Below, one piece after another: positions 18,918-29,384 of a stretch of 64,000 nt of DNA. The notes under the pieces are model-generated. The model ran no database searches and was not told where the DNA came from. It was given only the letters and a program-made list of their open reading frames with translations. A program made the position numbers and the translations under genes. Numbering within the stretch: the first letter of the stretch is position 1; every line of letters starts with the position of its first letter. The stretch comes from Bretschneidera sinensis. Taxonomy: Eukaryota > Streptophyta > Magnoliopsida > Brassicales > Akaniaceae. The stretch is from contig CM043698.1 of NCBI GenBank assembly GCA_023935145.1, forward strand, positions 85,969,001 to 86,033,000, written 5' to 3'.

Positions 18918-20636
18918 TTAGTATACAGGCCCAACTAAGTGCTCCACCATCTGATCAATAAATGGGAATGAAAAACGATCAGGCCTAGTGGCAGCATTCA
19001 ATTTACGGTAGTCTAAACACTTTCTCCATCTTGACTGCACTCGAGTTGGAACCAACTCGTTGTCTTTATTTACTACCGTAAATTCAGCACGTTTGGGCAT
19101 GACTAGAATCTGGCTCACCCACTTGCTATCAGAGATGGGATAAATGATCCCTGCCTCTAACAGCTTAATATCTTTTGCCCTCACAACCTCTTGCATAGCA
19201 GGGTTGAGCCTTCTTTGTGGTTCCCTCGAAGGCTTAGCATTCTCCTCCAACTGTATCGTGTGTATCACCAACGAGGGGTTGATTCCTTTGACATCCTCAA
19301 TAGTCCAGCCTATAGCTTCCTGATGCTCTCTTAAGACGTCCAATAATTTCTCCTCTGTAGCATCACCCAAATCTAAAGCTATAATTATAGGCAAAGAATC
19401 TGCTGGACCTGGGAACTTATACTCAAGATTATCCAGTAAAGGCTTAAGTTCCTTCTTGTGAGGTTCAGGTGTTGTGGTTTCCTCCGTCTCACTGCTTTCT
19501 CGAGGATCAGACTCCAAAATGACATTTACTTCATCGAGTAACTTATCTAAGCCCAAGTCCTCTCCAAAGTGAGCAAAGCATGCCTCCAAGGGATCCTCAA
19601 TACGGGATTCATCCATAGTCTCCTCTGTCCTACTACTCTCCCGAGGAGCAGACTCCACGATAGTATTTGCTTGCTCAAGTAACTTATCTAAGTCCAAATC
19701 CTCTTCAAACTGAGCAAAGCATGCCTCCATAATGTCCTCAGACTTCCCTTCTTTCTTGGGCACTTGTAATCTCTCAGGGTAAGGCGCTTTAGGTAAAAAC
19801 GACCTAGGGAGATCCTTAATGATAGGTGTGGCTGTAGATGGCTCAGCATCTCTCTTTTCTTTGTTGCCACTTTCTTGCCCTTGTTGCATAGTAGGGTTCT
19901 CTTCCACTTGATTGTCCACTTGTCTCCCAGACAAGTATGGGACAGTTGATTGCACTTGTTCCTGCCAATGCATTGGAGTTGAAGAATTTCCCACCGCAAA
20001 CTGTTCCTTTGGGTTAGGCTCAGATTGACTGGGGAACTCTCCTTCCTCTCCTTCACCCACGTAACTTGCGATTTGATCAATTTGACTCTCTAGTGTGGCA
20101 ATCGCTTGGGTGTTTTCTATTGTTGCACTCATCACTTCACTCATAGATTGGCTAGTCATTTTCATGAAATCATTGAGAGCGTCCTCCAATGACTGTGAAA
20201 CCGATGCTGGCGCTTGAATGGGAGCTTGGTAAGCGGGTGATGGTGCTGGATAAGCTGAGTGACCATAATTTGGAATTGGTGGAGGAAATTCGGGAGTGTA
20301 TTGATTGTGAGCATGGTAAGGGGCTCCTCCCTGATTCATTGGTTGGTTCTGCTCCCATGAAAAATTAGAGTGGTCCCACCACCCTGGATTGTATGTTTCA
20401 GAGCAAGATCCATTTGATTGCCAACAACAATCATTAAAAGCATTCATTTCTTCCATAGGATACTCGGCATAAGCCGGCATTGATGGGCAATTATGTGCTA
20501 GATGCATGGGACTAGCACAGACGGAACAGCTTTCAACATTGAAAGTGTTGGCAGCATTGAGGGACGGGCCGGTCATTTTAATGAAATCCTTGAGGGCGCC
20601 TCTAAAGACTGTGAAACCGGCGCTGGATTCATCCAC
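18918..20636 (-). CDS. Element C intact 572-aa gag/RT fusion ORF
   Basis: This is the longest uninterrupted frame in the window. It opens directly with linker and the zinc knuckle CSVCASPMHLAHNC (about residues 37-50), lacking the usual gag core. It continues through the Gln/Pro-rich NPGWWDHSNFSW region and an acidic segment, then jumps into the start of RT: LLEAGIIYPISDSKWVSQ (about residues 488-505), CLDYRKLNAATRPDRFSFPF near residue 540, ending at VGPVY before the catalytic core. Protease is absent. An acidic 47-residue unit containing MEACFAQFEEDLDLDKLLEQ is tandemly duplicated (offset 141 nt, about 19485-19730). It follows the primer-binding site by about 80 nt. An open frame this long beside heavily decayed copies is notable; it may simply be young. 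Confidence 0.8.
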   Translation of the reverse strand: MDESSAGFTVFRGALKDFIKMTGPSLNAANTFNVESCSVCASPMHLAHNCPSMPAYAEYPMEEMNAFNDCCWQSNGSCSETYNPGWWDHSNFSWEQNQPMNQGGAPYHAHNQYTPEFPPPIPNYGHSAYPAPSPAYQAPIQAPASVSQSLEDALNDFMKMTSQSMSEVMSATIENTQAIATLESQIDQIASYVGEGEEGEFPSQSEPNPKEQFAVGNSSTPMHWQEQVQSTVPYLSGRQVDNQVEENPTMQQGQESGNKEKRDAEPSTATPIIKDLPRSFLPKAPYPERLQVPKKEGKSEDIMEACFAQFEEDLDLDKLLEQANTIVESAPRESSRTEETMDESRIEDPLEACFAHFGEDLGLDKLLDEVNVILESDPRESSETEETTTPEPHKKELKPLLDNLEYKFPGPADSLPIIIALDLGDATEEKLLDVLREHQEAIGWTIEDVKGINPSLVIHTIQLEENAKPSREPQRRLNPAMQEVVRAKDIKLLEAGIIYPISDSKWVSQILVMPKRAEFTVVNKDNELVPTRVQSRWRKCLDYRKLNAATRPDRFSFPFIDQMVEHLVGPVY

Positions 20637-20716
20637 ATGATTTTTTTTTAAAATTAAATTAACTAGTAGAAAAATAAAATCAATTCAGACAAAAAAAATT
20701 TCACAAACCAAACAAT

Positions 20717-20735
20717 GTCCTCGGCAACGGCGCCA
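20717..20735 (-). other. Primer-binding site of element C
   Basis: On the minus strand TGGCGCCGTTGCCGAGGAC, one mismatch in the G run from the tRNA-Asp complement, lies six bases past the LTR end. Confidence 0.85.
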
Positions 20736-21560
20736 AAAACTTGTTGTGAGTTTTAAATTACTCGCAAGCGCACGAGTCGTTTGCAATATAGTGTTGTGCA
20801 AGTGCGAGGTCGAATCCACAGGGAATTGTGTTGTGAAAATATATTTTTAATCTAAACTAACTTTATCTTAACCTAGTTCCGAATTGTGAATGATATTTTA
20901 GAAAACAAATTAAAACTAAACTAAATTGATTTTAAAACTAATAATAAAAAAAAGCACTAAGGTTTCCGAATCCACCCCATCGAAGTTAAGCATACATGTT
21001 CTAAAAATATAGCCTATCAAAACATTCAATGAATCTAACTATAAGACAAAAAACAAAGAATATCCCAACTAAACCAAAAGCACCCGATGTATCTGCTCTT
21101 AACAAATCACAAAGGGAATCCAATTTAATCGAAAAGCATTCAATGTATCCATCAGATGAAACACAAAGAAAATCCAACAGACAATTTAAACTCAATCAAT
21201 TATAAGATTAACTCAAATAATTGACAGAACATTTATACTTAAAATTGTCAGATTTGTACAAGCAAATCTGAACTACTACGCCAAACAACGGCGGGGCTTC
21301 ATCTTCAACCTTAGCTGAAGAGTCTAGCCACTCATAACTATAAAACTATAATAACAAGTGCTAAACATTTAAACTAAAAACAACTGAATATAAAGAAATA
21401 AATAAACAACTTTACATGTGAGAAATTCCACTCGTTTCCGGGCGGCACTTCCCCTCGTGGTAGCAATGCCTTCGGGATCCACCAGAATGCTGACGGACGT
21501 CCACCGGTAAACACCAAAGTGGCTCAGGAATTGTACACTGAATGATGAAGTCAAATGGTG

Positions 21561-21570
21561 CTTATATAGG
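21561..21570 (-). promoter_or_regulatory. TATA box of element C LTR
   Basis: CCTATATAAG on the minus strand, 54 bp downstream of the last motif of the array. Confidence 0.7.
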
Positions 21571-21623
21571 GGAAGACCCGGAGTAATGTGGCTTGCAGAA
21601 ACGATGTGGGATACTGACCCGTG

Positions 21624-21863
21624 TGCGCTCGATCGCAGTGTGGTGCGATCGATCGCAGGTACACTCGATCGCATGTCTTGTGCGCACGATCTCATGTGCG
21701 CTCGATCGCATATCTGCTGCGATCGATCGCAGATGCACTGAACTTAAATTATTTCGATGTGGGATGTACAATGCGCTCGTTCGTAGGCAAGTGCGCTCGA
21801 GCGCAGGTGCGCTTGATCGCATATCTTATGCGATCGATCGCATATCTTATGCGATCGATCGCA
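21624..21863. repeat. Dense TGCGATCGATCGCA array in element C LTR
   Basis: Copies near 21624, 21644, 21662, 21681, 21697, 21718, 21772, 21792, 21808, 21829 and 21850. Four (21644, 21718, 21829 and 21850) are the perfect palindrome TGCGATCGATCGCA. The short frames that overlap here on both strands are by-products of the motif. Confidence 0.9.
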
Positions 21864-22028
21864 ATGTCTCCAGAAGCTTCAAATCTCCTGAAATGCTTCA
21901 TTTTCTCCACAAAGCTGTAAAAACACACAAAACACAAGAAAAACGTAAAATGAAGTAAAATACTACTAACTAAGAGCATAACAAATGTAAGTTAAGGGTC
22001 TAAAATATGCAATATTTAAGACTCATCA

Positions 22029-22365
22029 CAGGTAGCAGTCAGTAGCTCATAAGTTGAACAATAAGCTTAGTAAAAGATACTATGGTCTTTTCCAAGTCTC
22101 AAAGAAGATTGGAACAGTTGCTTACATATTATACTTCCCTGATACTAGTCGAATTCATCATGTGTTCCACATCTCTATGCTCAATCCATTTAAAGGGGAA
22201 GTACTAGATATATCTACTCCTCTACCACCTATCAGCTATGCCAATAAACCCATTCATCTACCCTATAGAAATTATGGGTCAAAGACAAATTTATTGTCAC
22301 AATAAACTCATACCTCAAGTGTTGGTCAGATGGCATAGTCTTCCCTTAGAAGAAACATCATATGA
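22029..22365 (+). repeat. 337-bp direct duplication, right copy
   Basis: Second copy of 18030-18366; from here element B continues to its polypurine tract and 3' LTR. It begins CAGGTAGCAG directly after the element C LTR. Confidence 0.95.
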
Positions 22366-22440
22366 GTCCTTATAGGCTCTCAAAGCTCTTTGTCCTACTC
22401 TTCACCTTGAGGACAAGGCAATTTTAGAAGGGGAAGGGAA
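22366..22440 (+). other. Element B pol end and polypurine tract
   Basis: The segment encodes the chromovirus-type tail LHLEDKAILEGEGN and overlaps the tract AGAAGGGGAAGGGAA (22426-22440) just before the LTR. Confidence 0.75.
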
Positions 22441-22891
22441 TGTTACAGCAGCTCAACCTCTCCAATTGAATATAGAAGCAATCATACAAGACTGTAGAAA
22501 TCAATTAAAAGCAGAAGATAACAAGTCAGATGAAGATGAAGATAAAAAATGAGAACTAGAAGAGGAAGAACAAGGAAGGCCAGAGGAGGAAAGACACAAT
22601 GATATAGTAAGCTCAAAAGAAAAGGTTACAAGCTTAAGGAAATCTACAAGAGCCAGAACAGCCGCTACATGGATGAAGGATTATGAGTAGCTTCTTTAAC
22701 GGCATAATTAAAGTAGCTTGCAAGAGGTCTAATCAATTACTAGAGTTTGTTAGTTTTCTGTTACCATTGTAACTAACCATACAGCTGTATAAATAAGTGA
22801 GGTTCATTGTAATTCATCAAGAAATAAGAAATCTTATGTTTCTATTCATTTTTCTTCTTTTCTTAATCTTTGTTACTTCCCAACCTTAACA
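22441..22891 (+). repeat. Element B 3' LTR
   Basis: Homologous to 13883-14332 with many substitutions. The TATA-like site TGTATAAATAAG is at about 22786-22797. Confidence 0.85.
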
Positions 22892-23365
22892 AACCATCCC
22901 ATTCGACTCTTCTTCAAAGATTTGGATTCTCTCTCAACACTCAAGATTCTAGCTTCAATATAAAAATAAAAATATCTTAAAAGAAATAAATGAACTTGGG
23001 CTCTTGGGTTGTAGCTGGAGTGTGATATCTTTTGTATCCTGCATTCCTTCAACATGGAGTAAAGGTTTGCTTGTTTGAAAATATAAAAAAATTAATTTGA
23101 ACAAATACGGATTATGAAGTCTTCCTATGACCCTAATCTAAAAGTGAATTTTTTTTAGCTAATATACTATGGTAAATATTGATGTCAAAAATTGGATAGG
23201 CAAGCTCACGAACTGTTGGACACACTAAAACCTAAAAATGGAAAAAAAAAAAACAAAATTGACTCTTCGACGTTCACATCGGTGCTTGCATAGTAAAATA
23301 GTTAAAGTTTGATTAAGAAACTACATCTTTATCGATCTTTCTATGGCAATTTCGAATTTTTTTTT
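22892..23365. other. AT-rich spacer, no gene
   Basis: No domain or repeat is recognised between element B and the TRIM-like element. Confidence 0.5.
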
Positions 23366-24595
23366 TGTTAAAGTATAAAGAAATAATTGAGTCATGTCCC
23401 ATCAGTTTAAGCTTTTTGGATAATTAGTAACCTAATTATTCTTAACAAGGTTTCAAAGCTAATCATTTATATTTTGAGAGTCATCTAAATGCTTTCATAA
23501 TTTTGGCAGGTGGCCTGGTACTGCTCGTCCGAATGTACTTTCATTTTTGCTCTAGATTATTATATCTATATATTTTTTAATTTGTTGCATTTTTTGTTAG
23601 TTGAGATTTTTGTTCGAATTTGTTTCAGTTTACTCCGGTTACTAAGGTTTCTGAGTGTGATATTTTCATCTGCAACATTCACTTAACCAGATTCAGAATT
23701 TATGATGAAAGTTCTTTCTTGTGATGAAGGTTCTTGTTTTTTCAAGTTCTGGTCTTAAATTTTGGTAATTCATTTATTTTTGTATCCCTCGGTTCCTCGC
23801 CTAATCTTGTGAAGGGATGTGGCATACCTTTCACTTTGTTTGATTCATTTTTGAGTCATCTTCTTATTTCCAGCGAAGGCATGGGTAACGAGGTGAGTTT
23901 GCATGTAAGAGGAACCTATACAAATTTCTTCATCAAAATTTGGTATAAAATCTTCATCAAAGCTTGTCATTCTTTACGCGTCTTCGATTTAGTATGCAAG
24001 CTCAAGTTGATATATGCATTACCACTTTTAGTTTGAGAGGGGATGTTAAGATATATCAGTTTCCTAGTTTCATATGTATTAGTTTAACTTCTTGATTTAT
24101 TGTGAACCTAGCTTTCCTATTTCTATTAGGTTTTATATTCCAAGTATTTATATACAGGTTTGTCCATGTAATACATAACATACTATAATACAGAGTTTCT
24201 TTTCAATATATCTTAGTTTAACGTGGTATGAGAGCTCCGGGTCTTGGTTTTGAATCCTGAGGATGTCCTTTTTTCATTTAATTTATCACCCATAATTCTT
24301 TACCTTTTGATATTTGGGTTCAATATATCTTATTTTAACATGGTATCAGAGCTCGCGGTCTTGGTTTCGAATCTTGGGGATGCCTTTTTTTCATTTAATT
24401 TATCACCAAGAATTCTTTACCTTTTGATATTTGATATTTAATCTTTCTTATATTTGAGTTTCACATGCTAAACTCTTAATTCTTTAATCTGTTTGCACAT
24501 AAGGGGACGTGTTAAAATATAAAGAAATAATCAAGCTTTTTCTCACCAGTTTAAGCTTTTAGGACAATTAATTAGTAACTCAATTATTCTTAATA
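23366..24595 (+). mobile_element. TRIM-like miniature LTR element
   Basis: Short direct repeats (82 bp at 23366-23447; 86 bp at 24510-24595) begin TGTTAAA and end TTCTTAACA or TTCTTAATA. A degenerate primer-binding site (AGGTTTCAAAGCT) follows the left LTR and a purine tract AAGGGGACG precedes the right one. The 1.06-kb interior has no coding domain and includes an LTR-like segment starting TGTTAAGATATATC (24049) behind GAGAGGGGA, with two primer-binding-site-like sequences. No clean target duplication is seen. Confidence 0.6.
24203..24436 (+). repeat. 117-bp tandem duplication carrying two primer-binding-site-like motifs
   Basis: Two units offset by 117 bp contain TGGTATGAGAGCTC (24224) and TGGTATCAGAGCTC (24341). 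The second is the standard tRNA-Met-type primer-binding site of many plant LTR elements. Confidence 0.8.
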
Positions 24596-25094
24596 ATTTA
24601 AATAACAGTGAATTACCTTTTCACTCTATGTGGAAGACTATTGCTTATCCCTTCCCCCAACCTCCATGTGTCATATTGTAATTGGAGAATATGCTATAGG
24701 TGTGAACTTACTCCTTTATCCCCAAAGAGTACCATGTGTTAACTTCATATTGGGTGATGAATTTTCGTCCGCATCAATATTAAAGCATTATTGTTGTCAA
24801 TGAAGTCTTGATTAAGGGATAAAATATAAGTTCAGAGTCTAAGATTACAAAGTTTCAGATTTAATTTAACTCCCGTGGATGTGTGAGTATATTGATTATT
24901 TCTTTTATTTTAAATGTATAATGTGATAACATTATGAATGAGTTATAAAATAATATTATGAGTTTATATTATGATGATTGGTTTAATGAGCCATTAATGA
25001 AGCAATCCTTTAAAAGAAATAAAAGCATTAATTTGTAGTTGAAAACATCACTTTACTTATAAAAAAAATATTGTCGTTGTCTTTATCAAGTTTA
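24596..25094. other. AT-rich spacer, no gene
   Basis: No coding or repeat feature is recognised before element F. Confidence 0.5.
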
Positions 25095-27277
25095 TGTAAC
25101 GACTCATTCTGAGTGGGTTGCAATACTCATGTTCATAAAGTAAAGGTAAATAAGTAATTTAATATATATTATATTGAATTAAATAATCCATAGATGAAAG
25201 CTTTAGTATTGATTTGAAAAAATATTTGAAAAATAATATTGAAAATTTTGTTAAAAAGAGTTAAGACATTTTTGAAGAAGAAAGTACTAAATTTTTTTGA
25301 AATTTGAAGTTGAAATGAAAGAATTTTGAAGAAAAATATTGATTGAAGTTGAAAAAAATATAAATTTTTTTTTGGGAGAAAATATAATTTTTTAATATTT
25401 CTCTATAATTTTTATAAAAATTTTTGGAAGGAAGAAAAGATGAAAATTTGATTTTTAAAAGGTAAATAGCAAAACTGTAATTATGTAATGGCAAAACAGT
25501 AATTATGTAATGGTAAAATAGTCAATTTTAAATGATGGCAGAATTGTAAATAACCAATGAAAAATATATAAATTGTATTAGAAAAAAAAATCGCAAACTT
25601 CACGTGAAATGGTGAAGCGGTGAAAAAAAAAAAGTCTCTGAAGGGTGAAGCGAAAATAAAATCTCTGAACAGTGAAGCGGTGGAGAATTAAGAAAAAAAT
25701 AAATCAAAAGATTTTATGTCTCTGAACTCAGAGACTTTATTTTCATACCAAATTCCGTTTGATTTCTTTTTTTCTTCAATTCAAATTTCTTAGCAAAAAG
25801 TTATAAAGAAAATTTCTCCAATATTAGAGATAGTACAATCATCCAATTACAAAAGCAATATTTCATCATACTTGAGGTAAATTTTCAATAAGGCTCATAA
25901 CTAAATAATTATATTGTTTGAATTAAGTTATGAAATAGTATTATTTATGAAAGTTTATGATTAGGTCTTGGTGATCAACAATCTCAAGAAATTACTAAAA
26001 GAAGCAAGAAAGGCAAGTAGGTGATCCACGAGTAGCTTTAAGTGCTACGTGGTGAGTTAGATTTACTTTTAGTAATTGAGACCAATAAAAATATAAATTT
26101 ATGATATTTGAATAAATTATTGAATTATAATGATTTAATGATGTATTTTCCGTTATGTATGATAATTGATTGATTTATTGGTTAGGGATTTAATTGTATA
26201 TTGAATATTAATTATTTAAGAATTTATATTTTAAAAAGAGATGGATTAATAAAAAATATACTGATAAGTTATATGGAATTTTTTAAAATATGATTGAAAA
26301 ATTGATATGGTATATGATGAGACAATTTAATAAATATAATAAAAATAATAATTTTGAGAAAGAGCTAGATAGTTAAACTGAATGCTTTGATGTATGTTTG
26401 CTTGCACGTTATTGCTCATATGCATAAAACGGAAGACCAGGAAGGCAGCTGGTCTGGCTGAGAACACCAAGAAGGTAGCTGGTTTGGCTGAAACATATCA
26501 ACATGTGGGAAAACGTTCCCAGATGATAATATGAAATTATCTAATGAGAAAGAAAGAAAAAAAATTTAAATTCATGCATTATATTTGTTTTAAATATTTA
26601 TTATTAATGTCTGATATGCTAAAGAATGAGTTTTGATTATTAAATAATTGATAGATAAATAGAAAAGATGACATAACAAAGAATTATATTATTGATTGTT
26701 TGTATGATATGAACTTTATGATGATATTAAATTGGAAATATTAAATTTATAAATTATATTAGATATATGTATTAAAAGAGGATAGCATTATAATTTATTT
26801 ATTAAGAGAAATTGATAAATGATTGAATTAGAATGTGAGAAAAGATAGATAATTAATTATGTTGATTTAACAATGAATGAATATAACTAGAAGTATACAA
26901 ATCGAGTAATTCTAGTAAATTTAATTCACTGAGCTTGTGAAGCTCACTTCTCATTGTTAAATAATTTCAGGTAGCGGGCAAGACAAATAAATTTGTGAGC
27001 TGAGATTCAGATTAGTTATTATCTGTAAGTTTCATGGTCCACATCATTAGACTAATGGAAGAAGAAAAAAAATTGTAGATATTCATGCATCTTTAGTATG
27101 TTGTATATATTGTTTCAGATAAGATATTAATAATGTAACTCCTCTGTTGAGGGTTGATGTATATATATATATTCAGTTAATGTATGTTTTTATATTGTTG
27201 CACATATGTGTCGTGCTGGGATTTCAAAATGTGACGACACTGTCTCGAGGGTGGCTAACCTGGGACGGGTCGTTACA
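25095..27277 (+). repeat. Element F 5' LTR (2183 bp)
   Basis: Starts TGTAACGACTC and ends GGGTCGTTACA. It contains GTGAAGCG repeats (25608-25690), a GTCTCTGA-AC-TCAGAGAC hairpin (25718-25735) and two 30-bp units at 26432-26491. The 3' LTR is visibly diverged. Confidence 0.9.
26432..26491. repeat. 30-bp repeat in F 5' LTR, two units
   Basis: Units 26432-26461 and 26462-26491. The first contains the inverted arms AGACCAG and CTGGTCT around an eight-base spacer. The 3' LTR has three units. Confidence 0.9.
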
Positions 27278-27281
27278 ATTT

Positions 27282-27293
27282 TGGTATCAGAGC
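27282..27293 (+). other. Primer-binding site of element F
   Basis: TGGTATCAGAGC, four bases after the LTR, is the classical tRNA-Met-type primer-binding site. Confidence 0.95.
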
Positions 27294-27364
27294 ATTAGGT
27301 TTTATGACTCTGTAGACTTTATAAAAATTTAAAGAAGGGGAATATTTAAGTAAACTATATTTTA

Positions 27365-28680
27365 ATGCAAAGTCTGAGGATTACACGTGGACGTGCTAGA
27401 GCTAGAGGTAGAGTACTGAATCAGAGAGAACGTGGTATACCCCCAATATTTAGAAGAGTTGAAGCTGAGAGGGAGGTCGAGTCTGTGGTTCATGCAAGGG
27501 AATAGATTGCTAGTACAGCTGGTACTAGTAAAGATGGGAGAGAATCTGGTATTAGGAGAGATTAGTTGAGAGAAGTTCTTGATCGTGCTATAGAGAGAAT
27601 GAATGCAGCAGAAGAAATGGCTGATAATTTACAAAAGAGACTAGGAGGAAAAGGCTAGAACAGAACTTGATGTGGTGAGATAAGAGGTTTATGAGGGAGA
27701 ATGTGTGTTTGTACATGAGATGCAAGGGGATTGTTTTATGAGATTTATTATATTTAAACCCTAGTCTTTTAAAGGATCTATAAATCCTATTGAGGCTGAG
27801 CAGTGGATTAAACATGTTGAGAAATATTTTAAAGTCTTACCAGTGACAGATAGGTAGAAAGTTATTTTTGTTTCATTTAAGCTGGAAGGTGAGGCTTCTC
27901 AATGGTGGGAGGATATTCTACCTAGATTGAGTACATAGTTAGATAAACCCTTAAATTGGCTTAAGTTTAAGGATGTGTGCTTTGCGAAGTATTTTCCAGA
28001 TATGTTTCGAGCACAACAGGAGAAGGATTTTATTCATTTAAGGCGTAATACTTTATCTGTGGCAGAGTATGATAGTAGATTTATAGCCCTATCAAGGTTT
28101 GTACCTAAGTTAGAAAATACGGAGGAGAGAAAATGTAAGAGATTTTTAGATGGGTTACACTATGAAATTCGAACTAAACTATCTTATATGGGTATTGTGA
28201 ATTATGCTATAATGGTGGATAAAGCATTATAGATTGAGAAAGATGTGATGGAGTTTAGAGGTAAGAAGGATTGGCTGAAGAGGTCTAGATTTGAGGGACC
28301 CAAAGGTGGTATTAGCATGAGTGTGCAGGGTGGGAGACCACCTTAAAGGGGGCGTTCCTTGTCACAGGGAACTTTGATACAAAGTCAGACGCAAATAGGA
28401 TTTGTTGCTTCTGTAGCTTAGATTAATATTGGTGGGACCTCTAGATTTGGGAGACAAGCTATGGAAACTAGAAGTTATGGTAAAGGAGTAAGTATGCCAC
28501 CAAGGTGGAGTGGTAATTTGATGTGCGATCGAGAGACAAGAGTTTGCTATAGATGTAATTAGATAGAGCATTTATCTCGGAATTGTCCTGCTCTGATGTA
28601 TTGTATATGTGGTGAGGGAGGACATATTAGTGTAGATTTTCTAGTGGGGAAATCTATTAAGATAAGTTCTTGAGGTGTTG
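27365..28680 (+). pseudogene. gag: Element F gag with zinc knuckles, broken
   Basis: The ATG at 27365 opens MQSLRITRGRARARGR, an N-terminal style usual in this clade. The gag core lies at about 27785-28230: EAEQWIKHVEKYFKVL, EGEASQWWEDI, FARQ-like region and ERKCKRFLDGL. CYRCNxIEHLSRNCP at about 28541-28588 is a zinc knuckle with TAG inside, and CICGEGGH follows. Most stops are TAG at probable Gln codons; at least one frameshift lies near 27640-27660. Confidence 0.8.
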
Positions 28681-28756
28681 GGAGAAAACAAGTGGAGAAA
28701 GGTGGTGGATCAGGGAGTATGCGAGGCAGAGGTAAAGGATCAGTAACTGAGAGAAG

Positions 28757-29092
28757 ATGCAATGGTCAGTTACAACCCAGAGACAACAAAGTCTATGCAT
28801 TGCCACTCTTGATATTGTTATGGTTATGGTATCTATTCTTAATAGACCTACTAAATTATTGATTGATCTTGGTGCAACCCATTCTTTTGCATCTAATGTT
28901 TATATAAATTCTATTGATGCTTGTATTAGTCCTTTGATGCATATTGTTATTGTTGAGGTTCCTACTGGGGATAGAGTTATTATCAGGACAATTTATCGGG
29001 GTTGTGTGATTAGTATGGCTGATAGAGAATTTGGAGTTGATTTGTTGCCCTTAGATATGACAGATTTTGATTTAATTCTGGGGATGAATTGA
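28757..29092 (+). pseudogene. Element F protease
   Basis: RPTKLLIDLGATHSFAS carries the retropepsin site (Asp-Leu-Gly-Ala) at about 28846-28895. GVDLLPLDMTDFDLILGMN closes the domain. The piece is open over 111 codons and then stops just where related proteins continue with Trp-Leu. Confidence 0.8.
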
Positions 29093-29384
29093 TTATCTGC
29101 ATATCATGCTTGGGTAGATTTTTTTAGGAAGAATATGGTGTTTAGGATATTAAGACAAGAGTTTAATTTTCAGGGAGAATGTAAAATACTTACCAATTTT
29201 CTTATTTTTGCCTTAACTACTAGTAGATGGTTGAAGAAGGATTATGAGGGGTATTTGGTTTATGTGGTGGATTCTCGAAAGGAGATTAGGAAGTTAGAAG
29301 AAATCTTAGTAGTGAAAGATTTTTTTTTATGTGTTCCCTGAGGAGTTGTCTAGTTTGCCTCCAATAGGGAGATTGAGTTTTCTA

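Larger units (their letters stand above)
18367..22028 (-). mobile_element. Element C: Athila-like deletion derivative, minus strand
   Basis: On the minus strand: LTR (22028-20742), tRNA-Asp-type primer-binding site, one long ORF, then an untranslated region homologous to that of element A. It ends abruptly at 18367 before any terminal polypurine tract or 3' LTR. Gag core, protease, most of RT, RNase H, integrase and the 3' ORF are deleted. It sits in element B between two copies of a 337-bp stretch of B, not between 5-bp duplications. Confidence 0.85.
20742..22028 (-). repeat. Element C LTR (1287 bp)
   Basis: On the minus strand it begins TGATGAGTCTTAAATA and ends CTCACAACA. The start resembles that of element A. 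It contains at least ten copies of the GCGATCG motif (21624-21863) and a TATA box at 21561-21570. Confidence 0.85.
13883..22891 (+). mobile_element. Element B: old chromovirus-like Ty3 retrotransposon, interrupted by element C
   Basis: Short LTRs of 450 bp (13883-14332) and 451 bp (22441-22891) both begin TGTTAC and end CTTAACA. They look about 85% identical by eye, so this is an old copy. Internal order is gag, zinc knuckle, protease, RT, RNase H, integrase and C-terminal domain, followed by an AGAAGGGGAAGGGAA polypurine tract. The frames carry many stops. Element C and a 337-bp duplication interrupt the end of pol. Flanking bases GGCCA and AACCA do not form a clean target duplication. Confidence 0.85.

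Noticed and set aside
21593..21979. Open frames of 76-121 codons on both strands
   Set aside because: Same motif-array artefact in the element C LTR.
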